Source: Ariolimax columbianus
Taxonomy: Eukaryota > Mollusca > Gastropoda > Stylommatophora > Arionidae
Reading direction: 5' to 3'
Length of the DNA stretch: 64,000 nucleotides
Assembly (NCBI GenBank): GCA_036924085.1
Contig: JAVGWX010000012.1
Coordinates: 30,615,479 to 30,679,478, forward strand
Every line of letters begins with the position of its first letter. The first letter of the stretch is position 1. A program made the translations under genes and the position numbers. Below are positions 57,840-64,000 of this stretch, piece by piece. The notes under the pieces were generated by a model that ran no database searches, was not told the origin of the DNA, and worked only from the letters and a program-made list of their open reading frames with translations.

Positions 57840-58570
57840 GGTCTGGCTTGTCTGTGCTATGCATGTCTGTCTTGTCTGTCTGTACTATGTTTTATCTGTC
57901 ATATGTCTGTCTGTCTATTCTATGTATGTATTTCATATATGTGTCCTATGTATGTCCTTCTGTACTATGCATGTATGTCTGTCAGTTTGTCTGTCAAATG
58001 TTTGTTCTTTGTCTGTATGTCTTATGTTTGCCCATTGTTTGTCCAACGTCTACTTGTCGGTTTTGTGATTGTAGTTTTGTCTTTTCTATGTTTGTCCTTT
58101 GTTTGTCTGCCTGACCCATGTTTGTCCTATGCATGGATGTCTGTCTTATGTATGTCCTATGCCTGTCTGTTTGTCTGTTCTAGGTATATTTGTCTGTCTT
58201 GTGTGTCCTATTTATTTATGTCTGTTTTATGTTTGTCATCTGTCTGTCCTTCTGCCCTATGCCTGTATGTTTGTCTATTCTATGTTTGTCTAGCTGCCCT
58301 ATGTTTGTTCTATCATGTCTATCTGTTCTATATATGTCCTATGTTTGCCAATTGTATGTCTGGTCTATGTCTGTTCTATGTTTGTATTATGTCTGCCTGT
58401 CGGTCCTATGACTGTACATTTGTTTGTTCTATGTTTGCCTGCGTGTTGTATGTGTGTCCTATGTCTGTCTGTCTGGCCTATGTTTGTCCTATGCATGTTT
58501 GTCTGTCCTATGTTTGTTCTCTGTTTGTTCTTCTGTCCTATGTCTGCCTGGACTATGCTTTAATGTTGTT
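57840..58570. repeat. Degenerate TATGTTTGTCTGTC repeat
   Basis: Over 700 bp of drifted CTATGTTTGTC, CTGTCTGTC and CTATGCATG units. The + frames read MSVLCLSVCP-like Cys/Leu/Ser polymers up to 240 codons. The composition explains these and no signal peptide or domain pattern is present. Confidence 0.88.
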
Positions 58571-58579
58571 GTATGTATA

Positions 58580-59015
58580 TCAGACATATATTTTTGAAAG
58601 TATATCAGCCCTATGTTTGTCTTAAGAAAACCAGTCCTATGCTTGTCATAAGTATATCAGCCCTATGTTTGTCGTAAGTATATCAGCCCTATGTTTGTCG
58701 TAAGTATATCAGCACTATGTTTGTCGTAAATATATCCGTCCCATATTTGTCGTAAGTGCATCCATCCTATGTTTGTAGTAAGAATATCAGCCCTATGTTT
58801 GTCGTAAGTATATCAGCCCTTTGTTTGTCGTAAGTATATCAGCCCTATGTTTGTCGTAAGTATATCAGCCCTATGTTTGTCGTAGGTATATCAGCCCTAT
58901 GTTTGTCGTAAATATATCCGTCCTATGTTTGTCTTAAATATATCCGTCCTATGTTTGTAGTAAGAATATCAGCCTTATGTTTGTCGTAAGCATATCAGCC
59001 CTTTGTTTGTATGCC
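58580..59015. repeat. 26 bp minisatellite
   Basis: About 16 copies of CCCTATGTTTGTCGTAAGTA followed by TATCAG. It grows directly out of the degenerate array on its left, sharing the CTATGTTTGTC core, and so appears to be a later expansion of one variant. Confidence 0.93.
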
Positions 59016-59079
59016 CGCTTGTCCTTTATGTGTCCTACGTCTGAATGTCTGTCTTATGTTTGGCCTATGTTTCTCTAAG

Positions 59080-59335
59080 GTTGAGTCAAGAACAGTAATA
59101 CTGCAGCCTAGCAGACATGTCGCAAGAGGCGACTAAATAGGGGTGGGAGGTGGGCGTGGAGTGTTGGGGCTCTTTATTGGAGTCAATAACAGTAATACTG
59201 CAGCCTACCAGACATGTCGTAAAAGGCGACTAAATAGGGGTGGGAGGTGGGCGTGGAGTGTTGGGGCTCTTTATTGGAGTCAATAACAGTAATACTGCAG
59301 CCTACCAGACATGTCGTAAGAGGCGACTAAACAGG
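59080..59335. repeat. 97 bp tandem repeat carrying the R1 core
   Basis: Two full copies and a partial one (starts about 59084, 59181 and 59278), containing AACAGTAATACTGCAGCC, ACATGTCGTAAGAGGCGACT and AGGTGGGCGTGGAGTGTTGG. The middle block is the sequence found at 41394 and, reversed, at 37322 in R1 elements. Confidence 0.93.
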
Positions 59336-59499
59336 GAAAGCCACCGGGCTGTTTGGTCACAAAATCTTCAACATATTAGGTCATGTCAACATTTGAAAAA
59401 CTCGAGTGTATTTCTTGGTAATCTATGATCCACGGGGAACAGAAAATGAAACATGAGATGAAGGAGAATTCAAAGTCAAGAGGAAGTAAGCCAGTATAG

Positions 59500-59930
59500 T
59501 GTTCAGTAGTCGGTTATAATGAGGACGATGAAGAAGAAGGGGCAATAGATGCAATTAAAGGTGATGGAAAAGACAGCAAAGAAAAGGACGAAGATGATAG
59601 ACATAGATTAATAAAGAGGTAGTAATAAAAGCGTCGAATAATAATATGAAGATGATTAAGAAGAGATAGAAGAAAAAGAAGAAAAAGAAGAATAAATAAA
59701 AGAAGAATAAAGAAAGATATATATTAATGAAAAACAAACATAAAAATAGAGAAAGAAGAAGAATTACAAAGAGAAAGAAAATTAGACAACAGAAAGATAA
59801 TTCGAAAGAGAAAAGGAATAAGCAAACAATAACGTTGAAACAAAAATAATAGATGACGTTATTCGAACAAACTAAAGGATAAAGAAAAATAATAATAATA
59901 AAGAAAAAGATAAGGAAGAAGGAAATAATC
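59500..59930. repeat. GAA/AAT purine-rich low-complexity tract
   Basis: Long + strand purine bias with AAGAAGAA and AATAATAA runs. No gene. Confidence 0.75.
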
Positions 59931-60369
59931 GGTACATCAATTCTCCTGCTCGACTATTGTTTCAACGGTTGACCAACATTTGGGTGTAGTCTCCTGTCAA
60001 CTTCTTCAAATCTTGATAGTCTGTCTGTGTCGTAAGACTGTTGTATGTCTATCAGTTATTCAGCCAGAACATGGCATGTCTGGCGAGTTCGGTGTAAGAG
60101 TTAGTCTGGTTGATTTAGTTACGTAAGCTCAAACCACATTCCAAAACTTTAAGGATTTGTTTATTTATTAATGTGTGTGTCCGATCTGTTTGTGTCTGTC
60201 TGTCTGTTCGTCAACTTGCTGGGATGACCACTTCAATGCGTTCATTCTTCGATTGATCCACATATCCATGCACCATGCACACGTCCATCCATGAATCCAT
60301 CGACCAGTGTGTTCATTAAACAATCTCGGTGTGTGTATGTTTATATATATAAATCCAAACGTGGTTTGT

Positions 60370-60520
60370 TCCAGACACGACCGCTCCTCTAGTCGACCCA
60401 CCTGTAAATCTTTACCTGACGTTTGAGTTGAGAAAGTTTTAAACAGCAGGGAAGGGAACTGACCACCTCACCTCACGTAAGCTGTGGCTTAGTCCATGAA
60501 GAGTTATCTTCATCCCCGAC
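60370..60520 (+). mobile_element. SINE S1 3' fragment
   Basis: CTCTAGTCGACCCACCTGTA, then AGGGAAGGGAACTGACCACC and GCTGTGGCTTAGTCCATGAA, parallel to 61250-61395. The tRNA-like head is missing or decayed. Confidence 0.55.
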
Positions 60521-60589
60521 GGCAACTGTTGCCATATAACCCACTTCTACCTTTACGATGCTGGACCAATGTGTTCACTTATGCCACAT

Positions 60590-60905
60590 GTCGGTTTCAG
60601 GTGTTGGCATCCCCGTGGGAGCCTACAGTTGTAATGTCACCAAGGCGGGATATTTCGTGTTCCAAAGTTGTCAGGCATACACTCAGCGTGTCCCACCCAT
60701 CTGAATGTCCGCTGCAATGCAGTCTCTAAGGCGTCATTGAAGATGGTTCGCATGATTTCCGTGCTGTACACATGTTTTTCGCTCCATTGTCCTTTGAGCA
60801 ACTCGAAGCTTCTCTGTATCTGTTTTTCGTGGGTGCCATATAATTCCACCATATACCATGGCAGATGCAGACGCAAGCTCTTGCCGTTCCTCAACTGCTG
60901 AAGTA
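60590..60905 (-). mobile_element. Possible degraded LINE C-terminus
   Basis: Minus strand across frames: ECMPDNFGTRNIPP, preceded by TFRWVGHA, and in another frame EKLRVAQRTMERK. These resemble LxVAQRxMER and RWAGHVARMxDN, late RTE motifs. Frames are broken and the match is by eye only. Confidence 0.4.
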
Positions 60906-60959
60906 TATGGGTGTGATACGTTTGAAGCTGAACCATCCTAATGCTATCATACATATAAA

Positions 60960-61030
60960 ATCGAACTGTTTTTTTTTGGGTGGGGGTGGGGGGTGGGGGA
61001 GGGGTGGGGAGGGGAGAGGGGCCGGGGAGG
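60960..61030. repeat. T run followed by G-rich tract
   Basis: TTTTTTTTGGGTGGGGGTGG and similar G-runs to about 61030. Runs of three to five G could form a quadruplex on the + strand. Confidence 0.7.
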
Positions 61031-61184
61031 GGAGGCGTAGTGTCGTCTTGCAATTTCTGTTGTCCAGTTATGTGTCGAATTCACGTTATCGACGGGCTAA
61101 TTTTTAAGGCTCAGTTCACCACTTGGACAATACATGTTCAGAATGATATGAATGTTTCTTTCTATGTGATTTGAAAACCTACTA

Positions 61185-61395
61185 CCTCGCAGATTAGTGC
61201 AGTGGTAGGGTCCTCGTTTTTAGGATAAAAGTACGGGGTTGAACCCCCACTACCGGCAACTCCAGTCGACCCAGCTGTGAATATGTACCTGGCTGATGGT
61301 TAGAGATCGAAACAGTTAGCGAGGAAGGGAACTGGCCACCACACTTCACAAAGATGTGCCCTAGTACAATGAAAGCTCTACCACTTCACCCCGGA
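61185..61395 (+). mobile_element. tRNA-derived SINE (family S1), best-preserved copy
   Basis: Head CAGATTAGTGCAGTGGTAGG (A-box region), then GGGGTTGAACCCCCACTACC (B-box region about 40 bp later), then CCAGTCGACCCAGCTGTGAA, TACCTGGCTGATGGTTAGAG and GCGAGGAAGGGAACTGGCCA. I use it as the reference for other S1 copies. No target duplication was located. Confidence 0.75.
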
Positions 61396-61439
61396 CAACA
61401 GTGTGTGCTATGGAACTACTTTTGCTTTACCTTTTTGTT

Positions 61440-62155
61440 ACCTCGCCTGCATTGTTGAGCTAATGTTGAGATTTATTAGTCTTTCTAACACTATGAATGA
61501 GGATGACCATGACATCAGCAAAACTTAAGAAGCCAGCATTTTCCCGTCTATGTTGATGCCTCGATCTTCCCAATTGTGTTTGGTAAAGACTTACACAATA
61601 GCCGCTGTGAAGAGTTGTGTGGACATTGTATCGCCCTGACAATCGCCATGCTGTATTTGCTCCCTTGTCAACAACGGTAATCTAGGATGAACAGTTCACA
61701 TTTACTTCATCTATCAGCTGACCATACGTTTCTACGATACATCGATTCCTCATGGCATTTACCACTGCAGTTGTTTCCTTTTCTTGTCCGTTTCCACTCC
61801 AGCCAGAGAATTGGGCCGTATTTGCCTCCTTTAGGAAGCCTGTAACACAGCTCTTTGTGTGCTCTATTGTGGTTTCTGTAGTAATTTCTTTTACACTTGA
61901 TGTTGCTAGTCACGTGCACAACTCTATGTGGTTGTTTTTCACGATATCCATGAAGGGGCAGTGATCATACTCTTTTTTTCCCAGCAAGGGACTCTAGAAT
62001 GCACCCGGGGAATCAATCCACAAGTCCACATATTTATTATTGTATCTGTCAATCCACCCATTCAATCCACCCATCATCCATTGCTGTTATCCGTCGACTT
62101 GTCTATCCACAAATGTAAAAAGAGACCCCACACCACACTTAACTACGTGGTCGCG
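61440..62155. other. Intergenic DNA with no recognised gene
   Basis: Short frames at 61460, 61752 and 61928 have no recognisable motif. Possible old LINE scraps cannot be confirmed by eye. Confidence 0.35.
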
Positions 62156-62159
62156 GAAG

Positions 62160-62403
62160 AAGTGTTACAGGCTTCAGTATACTAAACCACAGCTTATGTG
62201 AGGTTGGGTGGCCAGTTCCCTTCAGTAGACATAGTTGGTGGTCGGGGGTGAAGTGTTAGGGGGCTTCAGTATACATAGCCGGAGCTTGGGTGAAGTGAGG
62301 TAACCATTCACCTTCTTTGCTGTCTCTCTCTAAGCGAATACCAGGTATCTATTTCAGCTGAGTCGACTTGAGATACCAGAGCGGGAAGTGAACCCCCTAC
62401 CAT
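62160..62403 (-). mobile_element. SINE S1, 3' part, split by an RTE insertion
   Basis: Minus-oriented S1: ACTAAACCACAGCTTATGTG and GGCCAGTTCCCTTC (3' part, partly duplicated near 62255), up to CAGGTATCTATTTCAGCTGA, GTCGACTTGAGATACCAGAG and GTGAACCCCCTACCAT at the B box. The tRNA-like head continues on the other side of the LINE at 63162. Confidence 0.75.
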
Positions 62404-63161
62404 CATCACGTAGTATGTCCTTTATAGAACGTCGCTCCCATCACAGTCTGTCTGAAAGAAACTCGTTCCCTTGCCAAAACTCCAGCCTCCGCCACAGTCA
62501 TACTCAGGCATTCCTGGATATCTTGGTGCCATCGTCTTCTTGGTCTACCGCTTCCTCTTTTGCCTCGCACCATACCTTCCTTCACTGTTCTCTCAAGACC
62601 GTTGTGTTTCTTGATGTGACCAAAGTATTTGCATTTTCAAAACAAAATGTAATTGATAAACCAGTTCTCCTCTATGCTCAACTCTTGCCGAATGTCTACA
62701 TTTGTCTTTTTCTCTGTCCAGTGTATTCTGAGGATATTTCTGTAACATTTTGACTCGAAGGATTCAATTTTTTGTCTGGAAGTTTTCGAGATCGTCCATG
62801 ATTCGCAGCCATAAGCTGCCACAGGAAAAATACAGGCGGCCCTAAAGACTTTTACTTTTATCATCTTGTTGGTGCTCTGCCATAATTTCTTCAGGCTGTT
62901 CAGTCTCTGCATTGCCATGGCTAGTCTTCTTCTGATTTCTTTCGAGCAGTCGCCATTTTTGTCGATTCTGGAGCCTAGATATTCAAAATGTATGACCTGA
63001 TCTATTTCCTCACCACCCACTGTAAACTCATGCTGACATTGTGTTTTGTCAGTGGTCATTATCTTTGTTTTATTTGTGTTTATGAACAAATTTTGATCTT
63101 TACTATCTCAATATACGGCTGAAAGTAGCTGATCTAGCCCTTCTGCACTTCTTGACCTATC
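62404..63161 (-). mobile_element. RTE-type LINE inserted in a SINE, with 13 bp target duplication
   Basis: The minus-strand frame 62637-63089 encodes 150 residues of an RTE reverse transcriptase end: FINTNKTKIMTTDKTQ, VIHFEYLGSRIDKNGDC, KEIRRRLAMAMQRLNSLKKL, FPVAAYGCESWTISKT and EKKTNVDIRQELSIEENW. The 3' UTR follows and ends in CATCAT on the + strand. The 13 bp at 62391-62403 (AACCCCCTACCAT) and 63162-63174 (AACCCCATACCAT) differ at one base and flank it as target-site duplications. 5' truncated, about 760 bp. It is the youngest of the three copies of this family. Confidence 0.88.
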
Positions 63162-63215
63162 AACCCCATACCATTGAAGTAAAAAGCGAATGCTCTACCA
63201 CTAAACTAATTACTA
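63162..63215 (-). mobile_element. SINE S1, tRNA-like head, other side of the LINE
   Basis: Complement of TTAGTTTAGTGGTAGAGCAT (A-box region) at about 63185-63210, with the B-box half CAACCCCATACC at 63161. Together with 62160-62403 it rebuilds the order of an S1 element. Confidence 0.7.
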
Positions 63216-63219
63216 GACA

Positions 63220-63800
63220 ATAGTCTCCCTAATGTATGTCAGATTATCTATTTACGGCTCCATGAATGCTGTCTATTGGTCTCCATGGAAGACAATCGTT
63301 TTTATCTCCATCCTCATTGGCCTCCCCTTCTAACCTTATTCGCTAGCTGTTCAATTACCTCACCACTTACCTCTTCCCCCGAGGTTTCAATCAAATGCTG
63401 GTCTGGTTGTATTTTATACTTTTATCTCAGTTAATTACTCTTCAATTCCATTTATACTATTTCAGGAGTTTTACACAAGCTTTCATTCATACTTTCATAC
63501 GCACTGAACCAGTTGACAGCAGTCAGCGATTCCTAGCTTGCCTCATGGATAGTTATGCATAGCTGACTGCCGGCGTCAGAGTCAGCATACCAAAGCTGTT
63601 CTGATTGTATTTCGTCTCCAATTGGCCATCCTGGAAACAGGCTGCATATGTGCAGTCTGACTGAGCGAATAGAGCTTGAAGAGGGAAACAAAGTCACAAA
63701 AAATGGAACATTCTGAAACCGGCATTACCGGACCGAGAGATGTAGATATTTGATCATCTTTGTAACCTATGTCAAAACCTGACCACACGTCCTTTTCAGG
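63220..63800. other. Unique intergenic DNA, no gene seen
   Basis: A possible decayed R2 piece lies at 63770-63800 (CCTTTTCAGGACAATG next to the GAA tract). Otherwise nothing is recognised. Confidence 0.35.
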
Positions 63801-63804
63801 ACAA

Positions 63805-64000
63805 TGATAGAGGAAGAGGAGAAGAAGAAGAAGAGGAAGAAGAAGAAGAAGAGGAAGAGGAAGAAGAGAAAGAGGAGAAGAAGAAGTAGAGGAAGAGGAA
63901 GAAGAAGAGAAAGAGGAGAAGAAGAAGTAGAGGAAGAGGAGAAGAAGAAGAAGAGGAAGAGGAGAAGAAGAAGAGGAAGAGGCGAAGAAGAGGAAGAGGA
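63805..64000. repeat. GAA/GAGGAA purine tract running off the window
   Basis: Nearly 200 bp of GAAGAAGAGGAA-type pure purine sequence on the + strand, continuing past the right edge. It may be the expanded tail of an R2-like repeat. Confidence 0.9.

Noticed and set aside
57903..58625. 240-codon frame resembling a Cys-rich membrane protein
   Set aside because: Comes from degenerate TATGTTTGTC repeats. Other + frames are equally open.

Overview
This window looks like nuclear DNA from an invertebrate animal, most likely a lophotrochozoan and plausibly a gastropod mollusc. The reasons are innexin gap-junction genes split by kilobase introns, animal-type GT/AG splice sites, many RTE-, CR1- and Nimb/Jockey-like LINE remnants, mariner elements, tRNA-derived SINEs and a heavy load of minisatellites. 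The species call is inference. I see no bacterial operon, virus, CRISPR array, rRNA or functional tRNA gene.

The only host genes I can support are two innexin paralogues in tandem on the + strand. Innexin A is cut by the left edge of the window: exon 1565-1673 and the terminal exon 6979-7696 are present. Innexin B is nearly complete: exons 26306-26587, 29317-29450, 30974-31082 and 35219-35963, lacking only the exon with the start codon. The penultimate coding exon is exactly 109 bp in both genes, and the two splice phases that can be compared are identical, so the pair arose by duplication. Joined, the B exons give about 422 codons with four membrane segments and two cysteines in each extracellular loop, as expected for innexins.

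Layout. 1-7700: innexin A, its 5.3 kb intron holding a GATA microsatellite, an RTE LINE fragment, a SINE and a 770 bp CAA/CAG tract just before the last exon. 7700-26300: intergenic DNA dominated by about a dozen unrelated tandem arrays and a few LINE/SINE scraps. 26300-36000: innexin B, with a mariner transposase remnant in its first visible intron and a tandem array, RTE scrap, 77 bp array and a SINE with perfect target-site duplications in its last. 36000-64000: TE-rich intergenic DNA with LINE pieces, a mariner deletion derivative (45129-45513), a 2.7 kb CR1-like LINE (49972-52660), a palindromic mariner derivative (55789-56521), an RTE inserted into a SINE (62160-63215) and many minisatellites.

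A recurring theme is tandem amplification of pieces of transposable elements: a 63 bp segment of mariner transposase, the 3' end of a GAA-tailed repeat, the core of a dispersed repeat (97 bp units), and a 229 bp duplication beside a LINE 3' end. Most long open frames here are by-products of tandem repeats whose unit lacks stops, and are not genes. All identifications were made by eye without database searches.
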